Virus record (IMG/VR): IMGVR_UViG_3300033991_000293
Span: 1 to 64,000 of that record
Reading direction: 5' to 3' (one strand)
Origin: a virus
Length of the DNA stretch: 64,000 nt
In this document: positions 51,765 through 59,411 of the stretch, piece by piece
Numbering within the stretch: the stretch's first letter is position 1
How the letters are laid out: each line of letters opens with the position of its first letter
Program-made: the position numbers and the translations under genes
The notes under the pieces: model-generated
What the model was told of the DNA's origin: nothing
The model's input: only the letters and a program-made list of their open reading frames with translations
Databases searched by the model: none

Positions 51765-52153
51765 TGCCCCTGGCAGTCTTCGGCATTACCCTCGCAGTGA
51801 TAGTGGCCAGGCATCTGACGCCTGAAGCCCAGGCAGTGCTGGCAGGAGCAGCCTGTGGCTTAGTGGCCGCTGTCCCTGTCAGCCTGGCCATTGTCGCGGT
51901 CACTGGCAGGATGCGATCTCGGAAAGAAGATAAAGAGCAGCCTGCTGCTCTCCCAGGATATCCCATGCCATACGGCCAACCATACGGCCAACCGCCCATC
52001 GTCATCCAGACCACGGCAGCCCCATCACCACAACCGCCCTGGACCCCCCCACCTGCAGAGTGGGGAACACAAACCCAACGCAAATTTACCGAGATAGGGG
52101 CAGGCCACGGTTTGGGAGTGGGTGATTTGCTCGATCTGGAACCGGATGGCTGA
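51677..52153 (+). CDS. Two-span membrane protein with proline-rich tail
   Basis: 158 residues from ATG 51677. Two hydrophobic segments at about 24-45 (YVLLVVPLAVFGITLAVIVA) and 51-75 (AVLAGAACGLVAAVPVSLAI), then charged residues and a Pro/Gln/Tyr-rich cytoplasmic tail (GYPMPYGQPYGQPP). Overlaps the gene before it by 88 bases. It may anchor the translocase at the membrane; that is inference from position. Confidence 0.6.
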   Translation: MFVPQIVSQAPQAPEKKPKARRWPYVLLVVPLAVFGITLAVIVARHLTPEAQAVLAGAACGLVAAVPVSLAIVAVTGRMRSRKEDKEQPAALPGYPMPYGQPYGQPPIVIQTTAAPSPQPPWTPPPAEWGTQTQRKFTEIGAGHGLGVGDLLDLEPDG

Positions 52154-52163
52154 AAATTGGGAC

Positions 52164-52192
52164 TTGACAAGTCTGAAACTCTGATGTATAAT
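52164..52192 (+). promoter_or_regulatory. Consensus promoter of the sigma-like gene
   Basis: TTGACA (52164-52169), 17 bp, TATAAT (52187-52192), a perfect match; start near 52199, 41 bases before the coding start. Its -35 is part of TTGACAAGTC, an incomplete version of the TTGACAAGTCAA sequence seen elsewhere. Confidence 0.85.
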
Positions 52193-52239
52193 TAGTGTAC
52201 CGACTGAGACCGACCGAGAGAAACCCAGGAGGAAACAGG

Positions 52240-52806
52240 ATGGACAATCAGAGTATACCCGCAGAATTGACAGACCTGGCCACGGGCATCCGCCGCATCG
52301 CAGGGAGCCTGACCGCTCATTACCAGGGAAGCCTCGAGTTTGATGATCTGGAGCAGCAGATGTGGTTGGTATACTGTGAGCAGGCCGACACCGACTTTAT
52401 CAACCGCCCACTTCCATATCAACTAAACCGCCTGGCCTGGCGTACCCGTGATTGGGCCCGTCATGAACTGGCTAAAATGAACCACATCGCCATCGAAGTT
52501 GAACTCGATGGCCTGGATGAGTGGGAATATCTGGCCTTACCAGTTTACATCACCGACACCGACGACGACCCGCTCGCTAAGATGATCGCCCAGGAGACTG
52601 ACCGAGACCTGGTGCAGATGATCACCCAGGCCCTGGCGATTTTGGAATCCCACAACCCACGCACGGTCACCGTAGCCCAGGAACTGATGACCGGAAAAGA
52701 AAAGTGCCAGATCGCCCGTGACCTGGGCATCGGCCAAAGTGCTGTCTCCGGTCATGTGCAACTTCTACGAACGACCCTTACCACTGTGCTTTCGCAGGTT
52801 GCATGA
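52240..52806 (+). CDS. Sigma70-family (ECF-like) transcription factor
   Basis: 188 residues from ATG 52240 with AGGAGG. A region 2-like stretch (LEFDDLEQQMWLVYCEQADT, then NRLAWRTRDWARHELA) and a region 4-like helix-turn-helix near the end (about 155-178: KCQIARDLGIGQSAVSGHVQ). Size and order fit small alternative sigma factors. It sits alone behind a consensus host-type promoter. The eight GAAGTT elements, which lack a normal -35, are its natural candidate targets. Confidence 0.65.
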   Translation: MDNQSIPAELTDLATGIRRIAGSLTAHYQGSLEFDDLEQQMWLVYCEQADTDFINRPLPYQLNRLAWRTRDWARHELAKMNHIAIEVELDGLDEWEYLALPVYITDTDDDPLAKMIAQETDRDLVQMITQALAILESHNPRTVTVAQELMTGKEKCQIARDLGIGQSAVSGHVQLLRTTLTTVLSQVA

Positions 52807-52884
52807 TTGGCCTGCTGGCAGGGGCAAGGGGGGAGAGAAACCTGCCCACTTCCCCCGCCCCTGCCTCCCTCCCCCCACTGAAAA

Positions 52885-52970
52885 TATAACCGGATCAAAA
52901 TGACCGGTTATAATAACCGGTCAAATTTGACCGGTAGAGTCATAATATAACCGGTACAATTTGCACCGGT
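52885..52970 (+). promoter_or_regulatory. Array of three ACCGGT palindromes
   Basis: Site 1 (52885-52912) has arms TATAACCGG and CCGGTTATA around TCA/TGA. Site 2 (52916-52935) is a perfect 20-bp palindrome, ACCGGTCAAATTTGACCGGT. Site 3 (52950-52970) is ACCGGT, then CAATTTG, then ACCGGT, near-perfect. All share the half site ACCGGTCAAA-like. Together they look like tandem operators for a dimeric repressor, or an origin region. A T- and A-rich stretch follows, then promoter element copy 4. Confidence 0.65.
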
Positions 52971-53022
52971 CATGAAGAAGAATCATGTTCTTGAAGAAGA
53001 AGAAAAGAGAATCAGATTCTAA

Positions 53023-53052
53023 CTGAAGTTTTGGCCTCGAACTTCGTTATAT
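53023..53052 (+). promoter_or_regulatory. Copy 4 of the repeated GAAGTT/AACTTC promoter-like element
   Basis: CTGAAGTTTT, then AACTTCGTTATATACG; arms 53025-53030 and 53040-53045. It drives the gene at 53068. The palindrome array above lies 50-130 bp upstream, so both may act on this promoter. Confidence 0.7.
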
Positions 53053-53067
53053 ACGTAGGAAGAAAAG

Positions 53068-53322
53068 ATGGACGAGAACAGGTTAAAACGATACTTCTGG
53101 CTGGATATGAACCGTTGTCTAGCCAATTGCAAGGATGGCACCCGCTGTGGCAACTATCGCCTCCTCCCATACGAACGACGGCCAGGTGATCTCGTGTTCC
53201 CTGAATTTTGCTGGGCCCACCGCAACCAGGAGCAGCCGACCGAGAAGTTAGCCAAACATAATCTGCAACTCGATACGAGATATCGGCCAATACCCATCCA
53301 CAAGCCAACAGCAGGCAAATAG
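53068..53322 (+). CDS. Small Cys-rich protein (DUF5763-like)
   Basis: 84 residues, AGGAAG site. Cys pattern C-L-A-N-C-K-D-G-T-R-C-G-N followed by F-C-W-A-H-R, close to the zinc motif of DUF5763-type proteins (C-x-x-x-T-x-x-G-x-x-C...C-x-x-H). Function unknown. Confidence 0.6.
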   Translation: MDENRLKRYFWLDMNRCLANCKDGTRCGNYRLLPYERRPGDLVFPEFCWAHRNQEQPTEKLAKHNLQLDTRYRPIPIHKPTAGK

Positions 53323-53351
53323 TTGACCAAGAGACAAGACTGATGTACAAT
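53323..53351 (+). promoter_or_regulatory. Promoter of the NrdG-like gene
   Basis: TTGACC (53323-53328), 17 bp, TACAAT (53346-53351). Transcription would start near 53358, only a few bases before ATG 53361, so the message would be almost leaderless and the AGGAG at 53352 would lie outside it. Confidence 0.6.
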
Positions 53352-53360
53352 AGGAGCAGC

Positions 53361-54041
53361 ATGCCGAACGATGGGTTGATTCACTACAACAGAATCGTCG
53401 AGGGGAGCCTGACCGATGGGCCTGGTATCCGCACAGTGCTCTTTATGCAGGGATGTACTATCCACTGCCCAGGATGCCAGAACCAACACCTGTGGGAACA
53501 GGATGGAGCCCTGGTGGAAGCACCATTCCAAGTGGCCGAGAAACTTCTGGCCACAGGCCAGGCGATTACCCTCACAGGGGGGGAACCGACTGACCAGCCG
53601 CTCGCACTTTACACGTTGATCATCACGCTCAAGCGCCACCAGCCGGCACCGCATATCATCGTCTACACAGGCCGAACCCTCGACGATGTGGCAGGCGATA
53701 AAAGTGAAGCAGGCCGACAGGCCCTGGCAGCATTGATCTCCACCGACGTCGTGGTGGATGGCCCATTTATCGCCGCCCAGGATGATGACATGCTGCAGTG
53801 GAAAGGATCGGGCAATCAGCGCCCGATCGACATGCAGGCAACACTGTGGGCGATGTTCCAGGCCGAAGATAACAGGTTGGATCAGATTGCTCACTACATT
53901 GTGCCTGCTGAATGTTGGGACACCATGACCCTGATTATCACGCCCAGGGGAGTGGTTGGCCCTGCCGGATTGATCGAAAAGATAGCCCAGGAGGGAGATT
54001 GTGTTGTCGACCATCGACCATGTGGCAGCACCCGCACCTGA
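53361..54041 (+). CDS. nrdG: Anaerobic ribonucleotide reductase activating protein
   Basis: 226 residues from ATG 53361 (the ATG at 53343 lies inside the promoter). Radical SAM motif C32-x3-C36-x2-C39 (QGCTIHCPGCQNQHLW) after GPGIRTVLF, then TLTGGEPTDQPLALY, VDGPFIAAQ and GSGNQRPID, all typical of NrdG. It makes the glycyl radical on NrdD. No NrdD is in the window, so it must lie elsewhere or in the host. Phages use such enzymes to supply dNTPs without oxygen. Confidence 0.85.
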   Translation: MPNDGLIHYNRIVEGSLTDGPGIRTVLFMQGCTIHCPGCQNQHLWEQDGALVEAPFQVAEKLLATGQAITLTGGEPTDQPLALYTLIITLKRHQPAPHIIVYTGRTLDDVAGDKSEAGRQALAALISTDVVVDGPFIAAQDDDMLQWKGSGNQRPIDMQATLWAMFQAEDNRLDQIAHYIVPAECWDTMTLIITPRGVVGPAGLIEKIAQEGDCVVDHRPCGSTRT

Positions 54042-54354
54042 CCTGAAAACAGTACTGGAGGAAGAAATGTCCGCCCTGGCTGTTCTCCTCGACGAACTCG
54101 TCGGACGAGGGGGAGAAGTGCAGATCAAGCGAACTCGCGCCCGCTTTGGGTTTGGGTTTGGCTCTACATGGGAACTCACCCTGTGGAGCCCGACACCAGG
54201 GAGCGATTACCCGCATATCGATGCGCGCATCCATGCGACGACATCGCTCGATCTGCTCCGCCAGTTAGAAACCTACTTGGAACTGAAGCAGGAACGGGAG
54301 CAGGCCCTTGTCGCACTTGGTCGTCGGCCAGCGGTACAAAGCACAACTGCCTAA
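54001..54354 (+). CDS. Small hypothetical protein
   Basis: 117 residues from GTG 54001 behind AGGAGGG, overlapping nrdG by 41 bases. Acidic helix (DLKTVLEEEMSALAVLLDEL), a Gly/Phe turn (RARFGFGFGSTWELTLWS) and a helical end. No family recognised. Confidence 0.55.
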   Translation: MLSTIDHVAAPAPDLKTVLEEEMSALAVLLDELVGRGGEVQIKRTRARFGFGFGSTWELTLWSPTPGSDYPHIDARIHATTSLDLLRQLETYLELKQEREQALVALGRRPAVQSTTA

Positions 54355-54583
54355 TCGAATCATCGTCAGCGGTATAATGGCCGGAACGACCGCAGGCGAT
54401 GGAGTGATTCTCGAAGTGGACTGCCGTACCCTGCCTCAGAGCAGTTGGCAAGCGGGAGCAGGCCAGGGAGTGCAGCCTGTAGAACCACCGTACCGGATGT
54501 GTGTCCAGCCAGAGTGGATATTAGACATAGAGCAGACCCAGGAGGAATCCCATGTCCAAGATAGTGTCACCCGCACAGATTGA
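54308..54583 (+). CDS. Small hypothetical protein, start uncertain
   Basis: 91 residues if TTG 54308 is used (GGGAG upstream), overlapping the gene before it by 47 bases. Beta-rich (VVGQRYKAQLPNRIIVSGIM, DGVILEVDCRTLP), as in small SH3-like proteins. Function unknown. Confidence 0.45.
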   Translation: MSHLVVGQRYKAQLPNRIIVSGIMAGTTAGDGVILEVDCRTLPQSSWQAGAGQGVQPVEPPYRMCVQPEWILDIEQTQEESHVQDSVTRTD

Positions 54584-54893
54584 CACCGAGACAACGGAAC
54601 CAACCGTGGTCTTTGATGTCACTGCCCGCATCGAAAAGTGCTGGCGGATTAGTATCCCTACAGCGGTCATCCGCCGTCTATGTGATGAATACCGCCAGGC
54701 AAATAATATCTCTCCATATCGTCCTCTCTACGCCGAGACCATACTCAATCTGGTCAGAGAGCAGGGGGGAGAATGGTCAGAATATATCCCCGACCGTGAA
54801 CCCTGGAACGAATTCGCCGTCATCCCGTTTCAGGTCTTTGGCAGTGCCCTCCTCGCTGTCGAGGAAGAGTGGCACGCGAAGAATGATGACTGA
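54552..54893 (+). CDS. Small hypothetical protein
   Basis: 113 residues, AGGAGGA site, overlapping the gene before it by 32 bases. Central strand-helix part (RISIPTAVIRRLCDEYRQAN). Function unknown. Confidence 0.55.
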   Translation: MSKIVSPAQIDTETTEPTVVFDVTARIEKCWRISIPTAVIRRLCDEYRQANNISPYRPLYAETILNLVREQGGEWSEYIPDREPWNEFAVIPFQVFGSALLAVEEEWHAKNDD

Positions 54894-54906
54894 TCGGAGA
54901 AATCCC

Positions 54907-55329
54907 ATGCGAGACCCCGCCGATCGCTTTCTCGAAGAAGATGGTGATCACCCAAGCCCCGAACCCGCCTGGCTCCAGGAAATGGCTAACCTGCCGGTCT
55001 TTGTGGTTGTAGCACAGGATGATGCCGTGCTTGGATTCCCTGCCCCTGGGCCTGATAGGCTCCCAGGTATTTTAGCCTTCGACAACTTTGCAATGGCCAG
55101 CGCCCTGGCCCTGGCCCTGGAAGGTAAGATTTTAAGTATGCGATTGGCCGATGCCGCCGCCAGTGCAATCAGCAAGGGAGCGAGTCTGTGTGTCATGGAT
55201 GTGGTAAACGGCATCTATTGGGAACTCAAGCCCGATGCCCCCGTTACTTTATCTCTGCGGGACCAGCCAATCACGGCAGAACAACAGGCCATCATGCAGG
55301 CCATCACCAGGCCATGCGGTGTAGGATAA
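54907..55329 (+). CDS. Hypothetical protein, first of a paralogous pair
   Basis: 140 residues from ATG 54907. After an acidic start comes VFVVVAQDDAVLGFPAPG, then an A-F-D/F-M turn, a helix (MASALALALEGKILSMRLAD), a second helix and C-terminal TLSLRDQPITAEQQ. The next gene repeats this order. Function unknown. Confidence 0.6.
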   Translation: MRDPADRFLEEDGDHPSPEPAWLQEMANLPVFVVVAQDDAVLGFPAPGPDRLPGILAFDNFAMASALALALEGKILSMRLADAAASAISKGASLCVMDVVNGIYWELKPDAPVTLSLRDQPITAEQQAIMQAITRPCGVG

Positions 55330-55330
55330 C

Positions 55331-55711
55331 ATGGACATTCCTGACGATATGGCCGAGTGCTACGTGTACATCGTCTTGATGTCTCTGGATGATGGAACCG
55401 TTCTCTCAATGCCTGCTACACCACCCACCCGACCCGCAGGAGTCCTCGCCTTCATGACCCCTGAAATCGCCCTGGGTTTGGCAAGTGCCCTGGGAGTCGC
55501 CGGAGTGGTACGGGCAAAAGTGAAGGAAGCCATCCGCCTGGCCCATGATCATGGCCTCGCCTTATATCTGCTCGATCATACTGAAGGCAAGTACCACGAA
55601 CTCACAGGCCGCACAGACTGTATGGGGCAGCCTGAACCCCTCGCCCTCATCACGGGCAAGCCCGCGATGGAAATCGGGATAGCCCTCAGCAGGCCCACTG
55701 GCTATGGATAA
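55331..55711 (+). CDS. Hypothetical protein, second of a paralogous pair
   Basis: 126 residues, starting 1 base after the previous stop. It shares with its neighbour V-x-x-S/Q-D-D-G/A, the P-A-G-V/P-G-I-L-A-F step, the helix with A-x-A-L-x-x-A/E-G, G-x-x-L-x-L/V-x-D and a final R-P-C/T-G. A tandem duplication with strong divergence. Function unknown. Confidence 0.6.
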   Translation: MDIPDDMAECYVYIVLMSLDDGTVLSMPATPPTRPAGVLAFMTPEIALGLASALGVAGVVRAKVKEAIRLAHDHGLALYLLDHTEGKYHELTGRTDCMGQPEPLALITGKPAMEIGIALSRPTGYG

Positions 55712-56447
55712 CTGGTTGGGACCATATCACCTGGGCCCTGATGATAGGGAGACCTTTGGCATCTACCACGGTGATTGCCGAGATTTGACCACGGCCATCC
55801 CCGACCATAGTATCCAGTGCATCTTTACTGACCCACCATATCAAAAAGTCTTTTTACCGCTCTATGCATGGTTGGCCCAGGAAACGCCCCGCCTCCTCAC
55901 GCCAGACGGGTTTCTACTCGTCTACTCAGGAGGGTATTGGAAGGACGTGATCATGGCCATGATGCGGGAGACCCTCGAATACTGGTGGGATTACCAGACG
56001 AAATCGACCGAGTCGCCCGTGATCTGGCAGCGCATGACTGTGGCCAAAGTCAAAAGTATCCTCGTCTATCGCCCCCCAGGGGGAATCGGTCAACCGCAAT
56101 TCGGGATGGTCCTCGGTCTGTGGGAAGGTGGAACCCAGGATAAAGCATACCATACCTGGTCCCAACCGGAATCTACTCAACGCTATTTCACCCAGGCTTT
56201 TGCAGCCCCCACCGGCATCGTTTTGGATCCATTTTGTGGAGGGGGAACTTGCCCTGCGATCTGCGCGGTCACTGGCCACCGATGGTTGGCCTTCGATAAT
56301 GATACCGATGCTGTGGAGCGAAGCCGTCTCCGTGTAAGCCGCCAACTCGATGCCCCACCACCCGCTTGTAATAATAGCCCTGTGGTACAGATTCGCCTCC
56401 CCTTTGCTGTACCAACCCCTGCCGACCTGACTAATCAAGCCAACTGA
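55704..56447 (+). CDS. DNA methyltransferase, beta class
   Basis: 247 residues, overlapping the gene before it by 8 bases. TDPPYQKV motif at about 42-49, then the FxGxG-type motif LDPFCGGGTCPAICAVTG near 175, order typical of N6-adenine or N4-cytosine enzymes. CRDLTTAIPDHSIQCIFTDP is the usual lead-in. No restriction partner, so probably protection of phage DNA against host restriction, as for the fusion enzyme at 45756. Confidence 0.85.
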   Translation: MDNWLGPYHLGPDDRETFGIYHGDCRDLTTAIPDHSIQCIFTDPPYQKVFLPLYAWLAQETPRLLTPDGFLLVYSGGYWKDVIMAMMRETLEYWWDYQTKSTESPVIWQRMTVAKVKSILVYRPPGGIGQPQFGMVLGLWEGGTQDKAYHTWSQPESTQRYFTQAFAAPTGIVLDPFCGGGTCPAICAVTGHRWLAFDNDTDAVERSRLRVSRQLDAPPPACNNSPVVQIRLPFAVPTPADLTNQAN

Positions 56448-56480
56448 AGTTCTGACAACGAATTGCGTTATATAGGTAGA
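56443..56480 (+). promoter_or_regulatory. Copy 5 of the repeated GAAGTT/AACTTC promoter-like element
   Basis: ACTGAAGTTCTG, then AATTGCGTTATATAGGTAGA; right arm changed from AACTTC to AATTGC while the 15-bp step and TTATATAGG are kept. It starts inside the end of the methyltransferase gene and precedes 56503. Confidence 0.65.
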
Positions 56481-56502
56481 TGGATCAACCCAGGAGGAAG
56501 AT

Positions 56503-57822
56503 ATGATGAATCCACTACCTGACGAAACAGAAACTCTTACCCTGCCAGGGATGCCAGGGGAACTGACCCTGGAAACCAAGACATCCCTGCTGGAGCAAGC
56601 CCAACAGGAGACTGATAGTGACCACGTCTCCACCGTTGTGTTTCAGTTACGGAAACTGCGCGAAAGAGGAATCCTGGTGGATGTGGATATCCACGGAGTC
56701 ACGCTTTTCTCGCGCAGGATTGGCCTGGCTGAATTGGGAATCCCTATGGGTAGCATGAGGGGGAAAACCATCACCCCAGGGATAAAATATATGGCCCCCC
56801 GCGATTTCTGCCGCAAGTTGGCGACCGTCAGCCAGCGCCTGCGGGATGTCCTCGACAAGGCATCGGACGACGTCACAGGATTCCGCCCCTTCCGGTATAT
56901 GTTCTATAAAGGTTGGCCGAAGTTCATCGAGAAGTGGAACGACGTCCATGATGAATTCGAGACCCTCAAGCAGCAGGCCCTGGATAGCAGGGATTTGTGG
57001 GAGCGTGAATACCTGGATGAATGCGCTCACCGTGCTGCAGAAGCCTGGGAAGCGATCATGGCCACCAATGGTCAGGATCGTGTGCTGATCCTCGAACTCC
57101 CTAATAGCACTAAGGTCTTCGGAACTGTCGAGGAATTCATGAACTGGATCGTCGAGATTGGCAGGGGGAACTTCCCATCCAGCGATAACATCTCCCGCAA
57201 CCTGCGCGCCGATTTCTATACCGCTGTGCTGATCTCGACCGCCGACATCCAGGCCGAAACGACCCGTGAGCAGGAGCAGCAGGCCCTCGAACTCCTGGCG
57301 CATACAAGAAAAGAAGAAGCCCATGCCAGGAGAGCAAAGGCAGAGCAGCAGCAGCGAGTCGCCGAGAGTGAAGCAGACCTGGCAATGAAAGCCATCTATG
57401 ATGCGCAGTTGGAACATGCCCGCCATCAACTGCGCACGACAGTATCCCCATTCGAGGAACTGTTCCAGAACCTGCGCTCTCAGATTTACCATGACGCCAG
57501 GGAAATGGCCGACAGTATCCGCCGGAATGGGTTTCTCAATCCCCAGGTAGGGAAGCGCATCCACAACCTGATCGATCTCTTCAAGATGAAGGATGCTGTG
57601 GGAGATATGGAACTCGACCGCCTACTTCATACAGTGGAGGAATGGGCGAACCAGACCCCCAAGCAAACAGGCAAGGCAGGCGAAGTGATGCCCGCCGACC
57701 GAGTCGCCCTGGCCCAACTCGGTACTGCATTGGATGACGTGGTCACCGCCACCCACGAAGCCGCCCGCGCAGTGGCCGAACGCCTCGAAAGGGGAGCAGA
57801 TATCGCCGCAGTGGAAATCTAG
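56503..57822 (+). CDS. Large coiled-coil protein of unknown function
   Basis: 439 residues from ATG 56503 with AGGAGG (ATG 56506 also possible). Residues 1-90 include LRKLRERGILVDVDIHGVTL; about 100-230 are mixed helices with FRPFRYMFYKGWPKFIEKWN; about 240-300 a strong coiled coil (QEQQALELLAHTRKEEAHAR); about 305-439 a helical domain (LRSQIYHDAREMADSIRRNG). No family recognised with confidence. It heads the operon whose neighbours include the Ycf46-like ATPase, and could be its substrate or adaptor. Confidence 0.65.
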   Translation: MMNPLPDETETLTLPGMPGELTLETKTSLLEQAQQETDSDHVSTVVFQLRKLRERGILVDVDIHGVTLFSRRIGLAELGIPMGSMRGKTITPGIKYMAPRDFCRKLATVSQRLRDVLDKASDDVTGFRPFRYMFYKGWPKFIEKWNDVHDEFETLKQQALDSRDLWEREYLDECAHRAAEAWEAIMATNGQDRVLILELPNSTKVFGTVEEFMNWIVEIGRGNFPSSDNISRNLRADFYTAVLISTADIQAETTREQEQQALELLAHTRKEEAHARRAKAEQQQRVAESEADLAMKAIYDAQLEHARHQLRTTVSPFEELFQNLRSQIYHDAREMADSIRRNGFLNPQVGKRIHNLIDLFKMKDAVGDMELDRLLHTVEEWANQTPKQTGKAGEVMPADRVALAQLGTALDDVVTATHEAARAVAERLERGADIAAVEI

Positions 57823-57831
57823 GAGAGTAAG

Positions 57832-58503
57832 ATGACAACGAAACGCTACAGAAAATCCATTCAGGTTGATACCGTGACCTATAAGCCTGCAGGGATAACG
57901 GCCAGCATCTATCTCGACCGGAACACCCTGACCTTCTACGCTGACTTCATGGATCAGCACTTCAGCAGTACCACCGCTGAAGAAGTCAAGACCCAGGTAT
58001 ATCAGGTTATGGTCAGGGTTGCAGACCTGGTGTGGCAGCCTGTGATCGAAGTCGAGAAACTCTCGCCGTTCCACGGAGGAAACGCTCCCTTTGTGGGGTT
58101 TGTCGTAGATCGTTTCTATGTGGCCAGACGGCATGATGGGACTTATGCCAAAGTCCAGTGGCATAGGCCAATACCCATGACGGGAATTTCATCTGCTGAC
58201 GACGACGATGGGCAGGGTAATTGGTTACAATGGTCTGAAACCTTCTACTGGACAAAAGACCAGGGGGAATTCAATCCCCCAACTTTCTTTGATCGCGCAG
58301 GGGATAGGGGCAGGTATTATCTGCCCTACACCGACCCGCTGTGGGAAGGACTGCAGCATCTCCAGCAGGCCATTGGGGAATTGGATGACCGCCTGGATGG
58401 TCTGTTGGGAACACCGGAAGGATTGAAAGCCCTGGCCACCATTGGTCGACACCTACTGCTGGCCCTGCCTGAACCAGGCGAACCAGCCCAGGAGGGGGAA
58501 TAA
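57832..58503 (+). CDS. Hypothetical protein
   Basis: 223 residues, 9 bases after the coiled-coil gene. N-terminal beta part (ITASIYLDRNTLTFYADFMD), a long middle with aromatic motifs (GNWLQWSETFYWTK), and a helical C-terminus (EGLQHLQQAIGELDDRLDGL). No family recognised. Probably works with the gene before it. Confidence 0.6.
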   Translation: MTTKRYRKSIQVDTVTYKPAGITASIYLDRNTLTFYADFMDQHFSSTTAEEVKTQVYQVMVRVADLVWQPVIEVEKLSPFHGGNAPFVGFVVDRFYVARRHDGTYAKVQWHRPIPMTGISSADDDDGQGNWLQWSETFYWTKDQGEFNPPTFFDRAGDRGRYYLPYTDPLWEGLQHLQQAIGELDDRLDGLLGTPEGLKALATIGRHLLLALPEPGEPAQEGE

Positions 58504-58505
58504 CC

Positions 58506-58748
58506 ATGCTCACAATGACCGATTTTCTACTGCTGATCATAGGTGGTTTGCTCGGTCTGCTGGTGATCAATACCTATGTGCTATACAAGATTTGGCAGTC
58601 CCGCGTCAAAGAAGTCCGTGAGATTCCACGCATCCCCCGTGAGGGTTTGTCTGCCATGTTGACCAACATGGTACAAATGGGGATGAAAGTTGTCCACATG
58701 CAGGAGACCGTCACCGGTATATGGAGCATTTGGGTACAGAAGGGATGA
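58506..58748 (+). CDS. Small membrane-anchored protein
   Basis: 80 residues. N-terminal membrane segment (DFLLLIIGGLLGLLVINTYV), then a basic linker and a helix (AMLTNMVQMGMKVVHMQETV). Last gene before promoter element copy 6. Confidence 0.6.
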   Translation: MLTMTDFLLLIIGGLLGLLVINTYVLYKIWQSRVKEVREIPRIPREGLSAMLTNMVQMGMKVVHMQETVTGIWSIWVQKG

Positions 58749-58751
58749 TCA

Positions 58752-58785
58752 CCTGAAGTCTTTGGCACCAATTCCGTATATAGTC
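58752..58785 (+). promoter_or_regulatory. Copy 6 of the repeated GAAGTT/AACTTC promoter-like element
   Basis: CCTGAAGTCTTT, then AATTCCGTATATAG; the most divergent copy, with arms GAAGTC (58755-58760) and AATTCC (58770-58775). A leader with an inverted repeat (CAGGAGATTG/CAATCTCCTG, about 58788-58834) lies between it and the gene at 58870. Confidence 0.55.
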
Positions 58786-58869
58786 CAGCAGGAGATTGAC
58801 ATCCGCCTCTGTTCTAGGATTTACCAACCAATCTCCTGTCTCTCTCTAAACTGAAACAAGGAGCAAACC

Positions 58870-59124
58870 ATGCCGAACATCGACAGATTCTGGATCATCG
58901 CCGCATCCAGCGGGAACTTTGAAGTTGTGGTCTTGCTGGATGCTGAGACTGCTGAGGATATGGGCATCGATGTCAATCACATTGAGGAACCCGAAGTCCG
59001 GCAGCAGGTTAGTGAAGCCTTCCTGCCTCCAGGGTATACCGTCTCAGCCATCGTCACTGTCGATATCGTAGCAGGAGAGTCCTGGCTTTTGCCTTTTGGG
59101 ACCGCATTGAAACCGGAGTTGTGA
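58870..59124 (+). CDS. Small hypothetical protein
   Basis: 84 residues, AAGGAG site. Alternating strands and helices (FWIIAASSGNFEVVVLLDAE, TVSAIVTVDIVAGESW). Function unknown. Confidence 0.55.
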   Translation: MPNIDRFWIIAASSGNFEVVVLLDAETAEDMGIDVNHIEEPEVRQQVSEAFLPPGYTVSAIVTVDIVAGESWLLPFGTALKPEL

Positions 59125-59402
59125 TGATCGCCATCTTGGTATCCACAGAGAACTTTATCCTGGCAGTTCGCCATCGGGCAACCGGTAGGGATTTCTGGCT
59201 CCCGATGTGGACAAATCCCGCCCAGGCGGAGAAAATCCGCCAACACCTTGGGCCCGAGTGGGTGATGATCATCTGTCAGAATCCCAACCCCACCATGCTC
59301 TGTCAACTCCTGGCCAGCATGGTGCAGCAGGCCATTCGAGGGTATGTCTTCGACCCTGGCCCGCGAGAGAGTCGTGTCCCGATCAGCCAATGCATCCAGT
59401 GA
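59124..59402 (+). CDS. Small hypothetical protein
   Basis: 92 residues from ATG 59124, touching the previous stop. Strand (MIAILVSTENFILAVRH), W-x-P turns, then a helix (PTMLCQLLASMVQQAI). Function unknown. Confidence 0.55.
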   Translation: MIAILVSTENFILAVRHRATGRDFWLPMWTNPAQAEKIRQHLGPEWVMIICQNPNPTMLCQLLASMVQQAIRGYVFDPGPRESRVPISQCIQ

Positions 59403-59411
59403 GGAATCAAA

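Noticed and set aside
52971-53024. Seventeen-residue frame (MKKNHVLEEEEKRIRF) before promoter copy 4
   Set aside because: No ribosome site, and it lies between an operator array and a promoter; too little to call a gene.
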